A stretch of 64,000 bases of DNA from Coprococcus comes ATCC 27758 (GTDB lineage Bacteria > Bacillota > Clostridia > Lachnospirales > Lachnospiraceae): the NCBI RefSeq assembly GCF_025149785.1, contig NZ_CP102277.1, positions 1,302,001-1,366,000 on the forward strand. Reading direction: 5' to 3'. The position numbers were made by a program, and so were the translations under genes. Of the stretch, positions 45,051-54,309 are shown piece after piece; positions within the stretch are counted from its first letter, which is position 1, and every line of letters begins with the position of its first letter. Under the pieces are notes generated by a model. The model worked only from the letters and a program-made list of their open reading frames with translations. It ran no database searches and was not told the DNA's origin.

Positions 45051-45572
45051 ATGTACGAAGTAGGAGATTTGATTGTTTATGGCCGGACAGGAATTTGTGA
45101 AGTGACTGAAATTACGACGCTGAAAATGGATGGAGTGCCGAAGGACAAACTGTATTATATTCTGAGACCGGTACGTGAAAAGCGTGGAAAAGTATTTACA
45201 CCGGTAGACAATGAAAAAATTGTCATGCGAAGAGTCATTTCCAAAGAAGAAGCAGAAGAATTGATCCGTGAGATTCCACAGATCGAAGGACTCTGGATCG
45301 GAAGCGAGAAGCAGAGAGAGGAAAAGTACAAGGAATGCATGAAAAGCTGCAAATGTGCAGAATGGGTGCGGATCATCAAGACCCTTTATCAGCGGAAGAT
45401 GTCCCGCCTGAAGCAGGGAAAGAAGATCACGGCGACTGACGAGCGTTATCTGAGGATGGCAGAAGGCAACTTGTATTCGGAGCTTTCCATAGCACTTGGA
45501 ATTCCGGAGAGCGGAATGGAAGACTATATCATGAATCAAATAAATGAGACAGAGGAACCGGTGCTTTGCTGA
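45051..45572 (+). CDS. CarD family transcriptional regulator
   Basis: A 173-residue protein. The N-terminal RNA-polymerase-interacting Tudor-like domain starts YEVGDLIVYGRTGICEVTEI; a helical C-terminal domain follows (CAEWVRIIKTLYQRKM, ATDERYLRMAEGNLYSELS). CarD proteins bind the RNAP beta subunit and tune initiation at stress or rRNA promoters. Full length. The hairpin at 45555 overlaps the stop codon region. Confidence 0.88.
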   Translation: MYEVGDLIVYGRTGICEVTEITTLKMDGVPKDKLYYILRPVREKRGKVFTPVDNEKIVMRRVISKEEAEELIREIPQIEGLWIGSEKQREEKYKECMKSCKCAEWVRIIKTLYQRKMSRLKQGKKITATDERYLRMAEGNLYSELSIALGIPESGMEDYIMNQINETEEPVLC

Positions 45573-45590
45573 TGCAAGGAACCGGTTCTT
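45555..45590 (+). terminator. Hairpin at the end of the CarD gene
   Basis: GAACCGGT (45555-45562) pairs with ACCGGTTC (45581-45588), with an inner TTGC/GCAA stem, followed by TTCC. It is a likely terminator, though the T tail is short. Confidence 0.6.
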
Positions 45591-45748
45591 CCGGGTATAA
45601 TGGATGTGAAAAAAATGGTGGTAGCAGCGAAAAAGGGTGATTTTACAGAACATTTGCCACTTCCTGTTTTTTGTGAAAAATGGGTTCTTCAAATAGAGAT
45701 CATTCTATGCTATACTGTTTTAGATAAAACAAAAAATGAGGTGTAATC

Positions 45749-46477
45749 ATGGATAAAGAATTAGAACTTGTGGAGCATAAAGCTTCAATCCTGATAGATG
45801 CATTACCATATATCAGAGACTTTAATCAGAAGACAGTAGTTATCGAGTACGGATGTGCCGAGTGGCTCAGCGGAGTGGAAGAGCAGAGACTGATGCAGGA
45901 TATCGTTCTTTTAAAGAGCGTTGGTATGCGTCCGATCGTGGTACATGCTACCCGTATGGGACTGGACAAATTCCGTGAAAATAAGCGGATTGCCAAGCTC
46001 CTTGAACTCTGTGGAGTTAAAGCAATCGGTATCTGCGGCGTGGATACAGAGACGATTGGTCTGATGCTGGACAATGATTATATTCCGGTCATCGTGCCAA
46101 ATGATATCGACAACGAAAGCGAATATATTGATCCAAGAGAGACTGCACTTGAGATTGCAGAGAAAATGCAGGCGGACAAGCTGGTTTATCTGTCAAAATA
46201 TCCTGGAATCTACAAAGACGAAGAGAGAAAAGATATTTATTATAAGATTACCGTCCCGGAAGTAGAAAAACTGCGCAAAGAACGTAATTTCCCGAAAGAA
46301 TTTGACGAGATCATCGGCTATGGTCTTCAGGCATCAAAAAATGGTGTCAACCGTGTACATATTCTGGACGGAAGAATCCGTCACGTTCTTCTGATCGAAT
46401 TCTTCAGTGTAAACGGAGCCGGAACGATCTTCATTGAAACAGAAGCAAAATTATATCTTCACGAACTTGGCAAATAG
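45749..46477 (+). CDS. Amino acid kinase family protein, acetylglutamate kinase-like, lacking the usual glycine motif
   Basis: A 242-residue homologue of N-acetylglutamate kinase. ALPYIRDFNQKTVVIEYGC matches the ArgB N-terminus (usually KYGG), and LMQDIVLLKSVGMRPIVVHA matches the next strand. Where ArgB has a VHGGGP loop, this has VHATRMG, and its length is about 50 residues short. ICGVDTETIG and IPVIVPNDIDNESEYID continue the fold, as does a late KLVYLSKYPGIYKD. The changed phosphate-binding loop suggests another substrate or a regulatory role rather than arginine synthesis. A -10-like TATACT lies near 45711. Confidence 0.7.
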   Translation: MDKELELVEHKASILIDALPYIRDFNQKTVVIEYGCAEWLSGVEEQRLMQDIVLLKSVGMRPIVVHATRMGLDKFRENKRIAKLLELCGVKAIGICGVDTETIGLMLDNDYIPVIVPNDIDNESEYIDPRETALEIAEKMQADKLVYLSKYPGIYKDEERKDIYYKITVPEVEKLRKERNFPKEFDEIIGYGLQASKNGVNRVHILDGRIRHVLLIEFFSVNGAGTIFIETEAKLYLHELGK

Positions 46478-46488
46478 GAAACGGCTCG

Positions 46489-47400
46489 ATGAAGAAAATG
46501 ACAGGAAAGAATACACTGATGCTCTTTTTGACCGCATTTATCTGGGGAACAGCTTTTGTAGCACAGAGCGTGGGGATGGATTATATCGGGCCCTTTACAT
46601 TTACCTGTGTACGCTCTTTGATCGGTGGGATTTTTCTGATTCCATGTATCTGTTTTCTGGATAAATGGCGTGCGAAAAATGACGGAGTAGAAAGACAGAA
46701 AAAAGTAGATAGGAAAGAAGAAAAAAAGAATGTCATCCTGGGTGGAATCTGTTGTGGACTGGCACTTTGTGTGGCAAGTAACCTGCAGCAGATCGGAATA
46801 CAGTACACAACGGTAGGAAAAGCCGGATTTATTACAGCACTTTATATCGTGCTTGTGCCGATCTTTGGAATTTTTTTGAAAAAGAAAGCCGGAGTGAGAA
46901 TCTGGATAAGCGTGGCAATTTCTGTCGCAGGCTTGTATTTGCTGTGTATTACCGATAAGCTGGTACTTGCAAAAGGAGACATTCTGGTACTGCTATGTGC
47001 GGTTGTATTTACCATCCACATTCTGGTGATCGATTATTTTTCACCAAAAGCAGACGGTGTGCGGATCGCCTGCATCCAGTTCTTTATAACCGGAGTTTTG
47101 TCGGCAATTCCAATGTTTTTATTTGAAACACCACGGCTGTCAGATATTTTCGCAGCAGCAGTACCGATACTTTATGCCGGAGTTCTCTCAAGTGGTGTAG
47201 CCTATACCCTCCAGATCGTGGCACAAAAAGATGCCGATCCAACCGTGGCATCCCTGATCCTCAGTCTGGAGTCCGTATTCTCTGTCCTCGGAGGCTGGGT
47301 GATATTAGGTCAGAAACTAAGTATCCGAGAAATAGCAGGATGCATTCTGATGTTCAGCGCCATCATCCTCGCCCAGTTGCCAGGAAATAAAGAAGCATAG
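46489..47400 (+). CDS. DMT superfamily (EamA) transporter
   Basis: A 303-residue membrane protein with ten predicted spans in two EamA repeats (FLTAFIWGTAFVAQSVGMDY and, second, VYTLQIVAQKDADPTVASL-type segment ASLILSLESVFSVLGGWVIL). Such proteins export amino acids or other metabolites. It starts 11 bases after the kinase-like gene. The C-terminus ends QLPGNKEA. Confidence 0.87.
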   Translation: MKKMTGKNTLMLFLTAFIWGTAFVAQSVGMDYIGPFTFTCVRSLIGGIFLIPCICFLDKWRAKNDGVERQKKVDRKEEKKNVILGGICCGLALCVASNLQQIGIQYTTVGKAGFITALYIVLVPIFGIFLKKKAGVRIWISVAISVAGLYLLCITDKLVLAKGDILVLLCAVVFTIHILVIDYFSPKADGVRIACIQFFITGVLSAIPMFLFETPRLSDIFAAAVPILYAGVLSSGVAYTLQIVAQKDADPTVASLILSLESVFSVLGGWVILGQKLSIREIAGCILMFSAIILAQLPGNKEA

Positions 47401-47401
47401 C

Positions 47402-47674
47402 TCTTCAATTGTTGAAATTGCGGAAAGCATACAACATTGTGGTGTCAAAGCAAAACCGCTCAGTGAGCCAAAGCTACCGCTTTCCGTTCGTTACATTGAA
47501 CAAATGCCAAAACATATAAATCGGGGGAAACCAGCAGAATGTACAAAGGATTTTGTTTCAATTCCAATTGTTGTGCAATGGAGAGAAGACTCAAAAATCA
47601 TTGAAGCCATTGCTAAAAATGATTTTCGCTTTCAGAGGCTTCTCGGAATGGTTTGCACAACGGAAGTGAAATAA
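47402..47674 (+). pseudogene. C-terminal fragment of an unidentified protein
   Basis: A 90-codon frame without a plausible start begins right after the EamA stop. It reads SSIVEIAESIQHCGVKAKPL, then LPLSVRYIEQMPKHINRGKP and IPIVVQWREDSKIIEAIAKN, ending at TAA 47672-47674. The amino-acid composition looks coding, and there is no RBS. It seems to be the tail of a lost gene joined to the EamA end; I do not recognise the family. The rest of the gap up to pyrH (47675-47836) holds only the promoter repeats. Confidence 0.45.
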
Positions 47675-47763
47675 AATCATTTGTACATTCTGCGTCAATC
47701 CCTCAATCCATAAAAACTTTGCGCTACCCACCCTCAATGTAATAAACTTAGAACTTCCATTTT

Positions 47764-47797
47764 AAATTCAGGTATGCTATACTAAATTCAGGTATGC
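47764..47797 (+). promoter_or_regulatory. Direct repeats over the pyrH promoter
   Basis: AAATTCAGGTATGC occurs twice (47764-47777 and 47784-47797), 20 bases apart, that is two helical turns. TATGCTATACT with a -10-like TATACT lies between and within them. It may be a regulator site or a promoter duplication. Confidence 0.5.
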
Positions 47798-47836
47798 GAA
47801 AGTATCTTAAAAACCAAGAGACAGGAGCAAAGACAG

Positions 47837-48532
47837 ATGAAAAGAGTTCTTTTAAAATTAAGCGGAGAAGCACTTGCAGGAGACAAAAAGACAGGTTTTG
47901 ATGAGGCAACATGCGTTGGCGTTGCAAAGCAGGTAAAGCAGATCGTAGATCAGGGAATCCAGGTTGCAATCGTAACCGGAGGCGGTAATTTCTGGAGAGG
48001 AAGAACCAGTGAGACGATCGATCGTACCAAAGCTGACCAGATTGGAATGCTTGCAACGGTGATGAACTGCATCTATGTATCCGATATTTTCAGACATGTA
48101 GGCATGAAGACAGAGGTTTTCACTCCATTTGTCTGTGGAGCATTCACTTCCCTGTTTTCAAAAGATGCAGCAGTGGAAGCACTGAACGAAGGAAAAGTAA
48201 TCTTTTTCGCAGGTGGCACAGGACATCCGTATTTTTCAACAGATACAGGAGCTGTTCTCCGTGCAATTGAGATTGAAGCAGATGCAATGCTTCTTGCAAA
48301 AGCAATTGACGGAATCTATGACAGCGATCCGAAGGTGAATCCGGAAGCGAAGAAGTATGATGAGATTTCTATTCAGGAAATCATCGATAAGAAGCTTATG
48401 GCAGTAGATCTGACCGCATCGATCATGTGCCTTGAGAATAAGATGCCGATGCTGGTATTCGGACTGAACGAAGAGAACAGTATCGTAGAGACAATGAGCG
48501 GTAATTTCAACGGAACAAAGGTGACTGTATAA
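47837..48532 (+). CDS. pyrH: UMP kinase
   Basis: A 231-residue bacterial UMP kinase. KRVLLKLSGEALAGDKKTGF, VTGGGNFWRGRTSE, ADQIGMLATVMN and FAGGTGHPYFSTDTGA are all hallmark blocks; DGIYDSDPKVNPEAKKYDEI precedes the C-terminus. It forms UDP for nucleotide and cell-wall sugar synthesis. ATG 47837 follows AGGAGC. It heads the pyrH-frr-uppS-cdsA-dxr-rseP series; in many genomes tsf precedes it, but here a gene remnant does. Confidence 0.97.
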   Translation: MKRVLLKLSGEALAGDKKTGFDEATCVGVAKQVKQIVDQGIQVAIVTGGGNFWRGRTSETIDRTKADQIGMLATVMNCIYVSDIFRHVGMKTEVFTPFVCGAFTSLFSKDAAVEALNEGKVIFFAGGTGHPYFSTDTGAVLRAIEIEADAMLLAKAIDGIYDSDPKVNPEAKKYDEISIQEIIDKKLMAVDLTASIMCLENKMPMLVFGLNEENSIVETMSGNFNGTKVTV

Positions 48533-48559
48533 GCAGCACCCATTAAGGGAGGATAACAT

Positions 48560-49111
48560 ATGAACGAAAAATTAAAAATATACGATGAAAAGATGCAGAA
48601 AACCATCCATGCACTGGATACAGAGCTTGCTTCTATCCGTGCAGGACGTGCAAACCCGAATATTCTGAACAAATTAACGGTAGAATATTATGGAACACCG
48701 ACACCGATCCAGCAGGTAGCGAACATTTCTGTTCCGGAAGCACGTATGATCCAGATCCAGCCATGGGAAAAGAAGATCATCAAAGATATTGAGAAAGCAA
48801 TCCTGATGTCTGATATCGGAATCAATCCAACAAACGATGGTACTGTTATCCGTCTGGTATTCCCGGAACTGACAGAGGAACGAAGAAAAGAACTGGTGAA
48901 AGATGTTAAGAAAAAAGGAGAAGCATCCAAGGTTGCAGTCCGTAACATCCGCCGTGATGGAAATGATGCATTCAAGAAGCTGAAAGGCACAGACGTTTCA
49001 GAGGATGAAATTCAGGATCTTGAAGATCAGATCCAGAAGCTGACTGACAAATACATCAAGGAAGTTGATGCAGCAGTCGATGCAAAGTCAAAAGAAGTTA
49101 TGACAGTATAA
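48560..49111 (+). CDS. frr: Ribosome recycling factor
   Basis: A 183-residue RRF: RAGRANPNILNKLTVEYYGT and NISVPEARMIQIQPW in the first half, LTEERRKELVKDVKKKGEAS in the long helical domain. It releases ribosomes after termination together with EF-G. GGGAGG precedes ATG 48560 (28 bases after pyrH). Confidence 0.97.
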   Translation: MNEKLKIYDEKMQKTIHALDTELASIRAGRANPNILNKLTVEYYGTPTPIQQVANISVPEARMIQIQPWEKKIIKDIEKAILMSDIGINPTNDGTVIRLVFPELTEERRKELVKDVKKKGEASKVAVRNIRRDGNDAFKKLKGTDVSEDEIQDLEDQIQKLTDKYIKEVDAAVDAKSKEVMTV

Positions 49112-49113
49112 GA

Positions 49114-49161
49114 AGGAAAGATAAGGGGCGGCGAGATGTTTGGCGCCTCTTTTCCTTTTTT
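49114..49161 (+). terminator. Terminator after frr
   Basis: AGGAAAG (49114-49120) and GGGGCG pair with CGCCTC and TTTTCCT (to about 49156), followed by further T residues. It may be a partial terminator between frr and uppS. Confidence 0.75.
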
Positions 49162-49201
49162 ATATCAGCAAATTTAGTATCAATCAAGAGAGGGTCAAAA
49201 G

Positions 49202-49921
49202 ATGAATGTACCGCAGCATATAGCCATTATCCTTGACGGTAACGGACGATGGGCGAAAGCAAAAGGGATGCCGAGAAACTACGGGCATGTGCAGGGCAGC
49301 AAGAATGTGGAAAAGATCTGTGAGGCTGCTTATAAGATGGGTGTCAAATATCTGACGGTCTATGCGTTTTCCACAGAGAACTGGAGTCGACCGAAGAGTG
49401 AAGTGGATGCACTGATGAAGCTTCTTCGTAACTATATGAAAACCTGTCTGAAGACGGCGGAAAAGAACCGGATGCGTGTCCGTGTGATCGGAGATAAGAC
49501 AGGTCTGGATGAAGATATCCGTACCAGAATTAAGGAACTGGAAGAGGCATCAAAAAATAATGACGGACTGAATTTCCAGATTGCGATCAATTATGGAAGC
49601 AGAGATGAGATGATCCGTGCCATGCGAAAAATGACAAAAGACTGTGCAGATGGCAGATTTGCACCGGAAGAGATTACAGAAGAACTGTTTGAAGGATATT
49701 TGGATACACATGGGATTCCGGATCCGGATCTTCTGATCCGTACCAGCGGAGAACTCAGACTTTCCAATTATTTGTTATGGCAGCTTGCTTATACAGAATT
49801 TTATTTTACAGATGTTCCGTGGCCGGATTTTTCAAAAGAAGAATTAGAAAAAGCAATTGAGCAATATAATAGCAGAGACAGAAGATACGGCGGAATCAAG
49901 GAGGACGAAGAAAATGTTTAA
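49202..49921 (+). CDS. uppS: Isoprenyl (undecaprenyl diphosphate) synthase
   Basis: A 239-residue cis-prenyltransferase. HIAIILDGNGRWAKAKGMPR has the catalytic Asp12; YLTVYAFSTENWSRP, NYGSRDEMIRAM and DLLIRTSGELRLSNYLLWQ (the last holding the diphosphate-binding arginines) are conserved. It makes the C55 carrier used by both peptidoglycan and the polysaccharide locus. The 3' end overlaps cdsA by 8 bases. Confidence 0.96.
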   Translation: MNVPQHIAIILDGNGRWAKAKGMPRNYGHVQGSKNVEKICEAAYKMGVKYLTVYAFSTENWSRPKSEVDALMKLLRNYMKTCLKTAEKNRMRVRVIGDKTGLDEDIRTRIKELEEASKNNDGLNFQIAINYGSRDEMIRAMRKMTKDCADGRFAPEEITEELFEGYLDTHGIPDPDLLIRTSGELRLSNYLLWQLAYTEFYFTDVPWPDFSKEELEKAIEQYNSRDRRYGGIKEDEENV

Positions 49922-50711
49922 GACAAGATTACTCAGCGGAATTGTACTGGTTATCATTGCATTTGCAACGATCTTCCTTGGTGGGGATGTATTGTTTGCA
50001 ACACTTCTGATCATCAGTCTGATCGGAGTTTCCGAGCTTTACAAGGTTGTAAAGATTGAGAAAGCACCACTCGGAATCGTAGGCTATATAGGTGTAGTTG
50101 CATATTATTTTCTGATCCGTGCACAGAAAAAAGAAGATCTGATGATGTTTGCAATCATTTTGCTGATCCTTGTAATGGCAGTTTATGTATTTGCCTTTCC
50201 GAAATATGTGTCTGAACAGGTAATGACTGCGTACTTTGGCGTATTTTATGTGGCGATTATGTTATCCTATATTTATCAGACACGTCTGTTGAAAGACGGA
50301 CTTTTCCTCGTGGGACTTGTATTTTTATGTTCCTGGGGATGTGATACCTGTGCGTACTGTGTGGGTGTACTGATCGGAAAGCATAAGATGGCACCGAAGC
50401 TCAGCCCGAAGAAATCCATAGAGGGCGGAATCGGTGGACTTGCAGGCGCAGCACTTCTCGGCGCGCTTTACGCTCTTGCAATCAATAAATGGGGTGGTGC
50501 TTCGGCAGGAGTTGGCGAATATGCGCTGATCTGTTTTGTTGGTGGAATCATTTCCATGATCGGGGATCTTGCAGCATCTGCGATCAAGAGAAATCATGAG
50601 ATCAAAGATTACGGAAAACTGATTCCGGGACACGGTGGAATCCTGGACCGTTTCGACAGCGTGATCTTCACAGCTCCGGTGATTTATTATCTGGCAGTTG
50701 CACTGATGTAA
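49914..50711 (+). CDS. cdsA: Phosphatidate cytidylyltransferase
   Basis: A 265-residue CDP-diacylglycerol synthase with about seven hydrophobic segments. The C-terminal signature is intact: MIGDLAASAIKRNHEIKDYG and PGHGGILDRFDS, the latter coordinating Mg2+. It makes CDP-DAG for phospholipids. ATG 49914 is chosen over the upstream in-frame TTG 49857, as GGAGG (49901-49905) precedes it. Confidence 0.95.
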   Translation: MFKTRLLSGIVLVIIAFATIFLGGDVLFATLLIISLIGVSELYKVVKIEKAPLGIVGYIGVVAYYFLIRAQKKEDLMMFAIILLILVMAVYVFAFPKYVSEQVMTAYFGVFYVAIMLSYIYQTRLLKDGLFLVGLVFLCSWGCDTCAYCVGVLIGKHKMAPKLSPKKSIEGGIGGLAGAALLGALYALAINKWGGASAGVGEYALICFVGGIISMIGDLAASAIKRNHEIKDYGKLIPGHGGILDRFDSVIFTAPVIYYLAVALM

Positions 50712-50729
50712 TCTGACAGGAGGTTTCAA

Positions 50730-51875
50730 ATGAAAAAAATAGCAATATTAGGTTCAACAGGTTCGATCGGAACCCAGACACTTGAGGTGATCCGTGAGAA
50801 CAAAGATATCGAAGTGACAGGGCTTGCGGCAGGGACAAATGTGGATCTTCTGGAAAAACAGATCCGGGAATTCCAGCCAAAAATTGTGGCAATGTGGACA
50901 GAAGAGAAGGCAAAGGAACTGAAAAGCCGGATCCGGGATCTGGATGTAAAGGTTGTTTCCGGAATGGATGGACTTCTGGAGATTGCCACGATGGAGGAAA
51001 GTGAGATCCTTGTAACGGCGATCGTGGGTATGATCGGTATCCGTCCGACAATTGCAGCGATCAAAGCCGGAAAGGATATTGCCCTTGCAAATAAAGAGAC
51101 ACTGGTTACGGCAGGGCATATCATTATGCCGCTTGCAAAGGAATGTGGTGTGAAGATCCTTCCGGTGGACAGTGAACACAGTGCCATTTTCCAGTCTCTG
51201 CAGGGAAGCCATGGAAAGAATGAACTGAAGAAGATCCTGCTTACGGCATCCGGTGGCCCGTTCCGTGGAAAGAAGCAGGAGGATCTTCTGAATATCCGTG
51301 TGGAAGATGCTTTAAAGCATCCGAACTGGGCGATGGGACGTAAGATTACGATCGATTCTTCGACCATGGTCAATAAAGGACTGGAAGTGATGGAAGCCAG
51401 ATGGCTTTTTAATGTGGATATTGATGATGTGCAGGTGGTTGTACAGCCGCAGAGTGTGATCCATTCTATGGTAGAGTATGTGGACGGAGCAGTGATCGCA
51501 CAGCTTGGTACTCCGGATATGAAGCTGCCGATCCAGTATGCACTTTATTATCCGGAAAGAAGATTTCTTCCGGGAGAGCGTGTGGATTTCTGGAGTATCG
51601 GACACCTTGATTTTGAAAAGCCGGATATGGATACCTTCTACGGGCTTGCACTTGCTTACGAGGCAGGGCGATGCGGTGGAACACTTCCAACGGTATTTAA
51701 CGCAGCAAATGAACTTGCAGTCAGCCAGTTCCTGAACCGGGAGATTAAATATCTGGAAATTACAGAGATTATCGAAGACTGCATGAAAGCACATAAGACA
51801 ATTGCGAATCCGACTGTGGAACAGATTCTGGACACAGAGCAGGAAACGTATGACAGAATCAGAAGCAGGAGGTAG
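50730..51875 (+). CDS. dxr: 1-deoxy-D-xylulose-5-phosphate reductoisomerase
   Basis: A 381-residue DXR. ILGSTGSIGTQTLEVIREN binds NADPH; LPVDSEHSAIFQSLQG, ILLTASGGPFRG and HPNWAMGRKITIDSSTMVNK form the active site. It makes MEP in the non-mevalonate pathway, feeding uppS. AGGAGG precedes ATG 50730. It is followed after three bases by rseP. Confidence 0.97.
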   Translation: MKKIAILGSTGSIGTQTLEVIRENKDIEVTGLAAGTNVDLLEKQIREFQPKIVAMWTEEKAKELKSRIRDLDVKVVSGMDGLLEIATMEESEILVTAIVGMIGIRPTIAAIKAGKDIALANKETLVTAGHIIMPLAKECGVKILPVDSEHSAIFQSLQGSHGKNELKKILLTASGGPFRGKKQEDLLNIRVEDALKHPNWAMGRKITIDSSTMVNKGLEVMEARWLFNVDIDDVQVVVQPQSVIHSMVEYVDGAVIAQLGTPDMKLPIQYALYYPERRFLPGERVDFWSIGHLDFEKPDMDTFYGLALAYEAGRCGGTLPTVFNAANELAVSQFLNREIKYLEITEIIEDCMKAHKTIANPTVEQILDTEQETYDRIRSRR

Positions 51876-51878
51876 CAA

Positions 51879-52907
51879 ATGGGAATCGTACTGGCGATTT
51901 TACTTTTTGGATTCATCGTATTTTTCCATGAACTGGGACATTTTCTTCTGGCGAGGATTAATGGAATCAATGTGTATGAATTCTGGATCGGAATGGGGCC
52001 GACACTGGCACACAAAAAGATCGGAAATACAGACTACTGTCTGAAAATACTGCCGATCGGCGGTGCGTGTGTGATGGGGGAAGATGAGAAAGAGGATCTG
52101 TCAGAGGGAAGCTTCAACAGCAAATCGCCGTGGCGCAGGATCTCGGTCATTGCCGCAGGTCCGGTATTTAACTTTATTCTTGCCTTTATTGGTGCATTCA
52201 TTATTATCTGCTTTGTCGGTGTAGACAAACCGGTCATAGGAACGGTAAATGCAGGAACGCCTGCAGCTGAGGCAGGGCTTCAGGCAGGGGATGAGATTGT
52301 AAAGATCAATGATAAGAGCATCCACATTTTCAAGGATATTTCTACTTACAATCAGTTTCATCAGGGACAGACGATGAAGATTGTATACAAAAGAAATGGC
52401 GAAAAAAATACGGTTTCTGTTACCCCGGAGAAGAATGACAGTGGATATTATCTGATTGGAATTACGAGCAGCAATTATGTTAAGACCAATGTATTTGAGA
52501 CTGCCGCATACAGTGCGTATAATGTTAAATACTGGATCAATCTGACGATTGACAGTTTGAAACAGCTTGTGACAGGACGGATCGGAGTGGATCAGTTATC
52601 TGGACCGGTGGGCATTGTGAGCGCGGTGGATACCACGTATAAGGAAAGCAAATCTGGTGGAGCATTGTTGATTTTCCTGAATCTTCTGCAGATGACGATC
52701 CTTCTTTCAGCGAACCTTGGAGTGATGAATTTACTTCCGCTTCCGGCACTGGATGGAGGTCGTCTGGTATTTCTGATCGTGGAAGTGATCCGCGGAAAGC
52801 GGGTGCCTCCGGAAAAAGAAGGGTATGTACATCTGGCAGGAATGGCACTTTTTCTTTGCCTGATGGTATTTGTGATGTATAATGATATCCGGAGAATCTT
52901 CTTTTAG
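51879..52907 (+). CDS. rseP: RIP (site-2) metalloprotease RseP
   Basis: A 342-residue intramembrane protease. HELGH (residues 17-21) in the first membrane span is the zinc site; a PDZ domain (about 110-190; TPAAEAGLQAGDEIVKIND) follows; NLLPLPALDGGRLVF is the third zinc ligand segment. It cleaves anti-sigma factors or signal peptides in the membrane. Confidence 0.95.
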   Translation: MGIVLAILLFGFIVFFHELGHFLLARINGINVYEFWIGMGPTLAHKKIGNTDYCLKILPIGGACVMGEDEKEDLSEGSFNSKSPWRRISVIAAGPVFNFILAFIGAFIIICFVGVDKPVIGTVNAGTPAAEAGLQAGDEIVKINDKSIHIFKDISTYNQFHQGQTMKIVYKRNGEKNTVSVTPEKNDSGYYLIGITSSNYVKTNVFETAAYSAYNVKYWINLTIDSLKQLVTGRIGVDQLSGPVGIVSAVDTTYKESKSGGALLIFLNLLQMTILLSANLGVMNLLPLPALDGGRLVFLIVEVIRGKRVPPEKEGYVHLAGMALFLCLMVFVMYNDIRRIFF

Positions 52908-52927
52908 GGATATTGGAAAATTTTACG

Positions 52928-52959
52928 AAGCACTTCGATTGGCTACAATTGAGGTGCTT
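52928..52959 (+). terminator. Possible terminator hairpin after rseP
   Basis: AAGCACTTC (52928-52936) pairs with GAGGTGCTT (52951-52959). Only a short T run follows. Confidence 0.45.
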
Positions 52960-53025
52960 TGTGTTAGGTGCATTAGTGGATGCATATTTTGATGGAAATT
53001 ATTTTACAGAAAGAAGGGTGGAAAG

Positions 53026-53529
53026 ATGCGTGAGCAGCTTACAGAAAGTGATGTAAAGAAAATTGAAGAGGAAATCCAGCATCGCAAGCATGTGATCCGT
53101 AAGGAAGCCATTGAAGCGGTCAAGGAAGCGCGTGCGCAGGGAGACTTAAGTGAGAACTTTGAATACCATGCAGCAAAAAAATATAAAAACCAGAATGAAA
53201 GCCGGATCCGGTATCTGGAAAGAATGCTGAAAAATGCGGAGATTGTATCCGATACTTCTGAAGAAGGTGTTGCCGGAATCAATAACCGTGTGACCGTATA
53301 TTTTCCGGAGGATGACGAGGAAGAAACCTATAAGCTGGTTACTTCGATTCGCGGGAATTCAATTCATAATTATATCAGTACCGAATCTCCGATCGGAAAG
53401 GCAATCTTCGGGCATAAAGCAGGAGAGACTGTGAAGGTGAAGGTTAGCGATGATTATTCGTATGAGCTTGTGATACGGAAGATTGAAGATACGACGGATG
53501 ATGAGGAGGATAAGATCCGGGCGTTTTAG
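53026..53529 (+). CDS. greA: Transcription elongation factor GreA/GreB family
   Basis: A 167-residue Gre factor. The N-terminal coiled coil has RKEAIEAVKEARAQGDLSEN followed by FEYHAAKKYKNQNESRI, the acidic tip that enters the RNAP secondary channel. The C-terminal FKBP-like domain contains ISTESPIGKAIFGHKAGETV. It promotes cleavage of backtracked transcripts. AGAAAGAAGGGTGG lies upstream. Confidence 0.92.
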   Translation: MREQLTESDVKKIEEEIQHRKHVIRKEAIEAVKEARAQGDLSENFEYHAAKKYKNQNESRIRYLERMLKNAEIVSDTSEEGVAGINNRVTVYFPEDDEEETYKLVTSIRGNSIHNYISTESPIGKAIFGHKAGETVKVKVSDDYSYELVIRKIEDTTDDEEDKIRAF

Positions 53530-53586
53530 TTTGAAGGTGGGAGCAGAGTATGTGAGCAAGGATGCAGAAATTTTCCAAAAGCAATG

Positions 53587-54309
53587 TCAATGAGAAGAAT
53601 AAAAACGGATCATGAGATTCCAGGCTCCATACAAAATCCCAGCCCCTGATATAGTCGCAAGGATATAGACCAGAATTGCAGAATTATTTCCGTAGAGTTC
53701 ACCAATTTTCACAAAGAAAATCTGTTCCATCCGGTAATCTGGATTGATGTAGAAAAGATTAATTTCACCAAAGGGATCCAGAATGTGGTTCAGGTATTCG
53801 GCAATGAGGACAAACAGAATATAGAGCAAAGTGATGCGGGAAAAAGAAGGCAGCAGACGGCGTGAAGAAGCGTCAGTCGGCTGTCTTTTAATATTTTTTG
53901 GACAGGAAAGAGGAGTCATTGGTACAGATTTCTGTACCAGAAGTATACCGGACAGGATTCCTGTGACAATTAGTAAAATATGCCAGAGATAGGAGTGAAC
54001 TGTCAGGATCAGAAGCGGATAATGCATTCCACTGGTATCGAAAAAAACGGCAATTCCACCGAGAAGATTATAGGTGGAAAGGAAGCCGAGGATGGTATTT
54101 CTGGCAGGTTCTGTGTGAAAAAATGGGTAGAGAACCAGCAGATACATCGGGAGGCTGCAGAGCTGGAATGGGAAGTACCACAGGTTGTAGTGCCCATTAT
54201 TCATGACGAAGGTCAGGAGTAATTGTTTCAGGATTTCGCTGGTAAGCAGAAAAATGCCAATGAAGAATAAAACTTTTTCTATACAGTGTAGTGAAAATTT
54301 TTTTATCAT
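53587..54309 (-). CDS. YwaF family membrane protein (TIGR02206-like)
   Basis: The only convincing minus-strand gene besides the istB remnant: 240 residues, seven hydrophobic segments, with NLWYFPFQLCSLPMYLLVLY (19-residue core of the YwaF signature) and DPFGEINLFYINPDYRME. The function is unknown. It is convergent to greA and divergent from the Nif-like operon. GAGGAGCC upstream of the start on the minus strand serves as RBS. Confidence 0.72.
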   Translation of the reverse strand: MIKKFSLHCIEKVLFFIGIFLLTSEILKQLLLTFVMNNGHYNLWYFPFQLCSLPMYLLVLYPFFHTEPARNTILGFLSTYNLLGGIAVFFDTSGMHYPLLILTVHSYLWHILLIVTGILSGILLVQKSVPMTPLSCPKNIKRQPTDASSRRLLPSFSRITLLYILFVLIAEYLNHILDPFGEINLFYINPDYRMEQIFFVKIGELYGNNSAILVYILATISGAGILYGAWNLMIRFYSSH

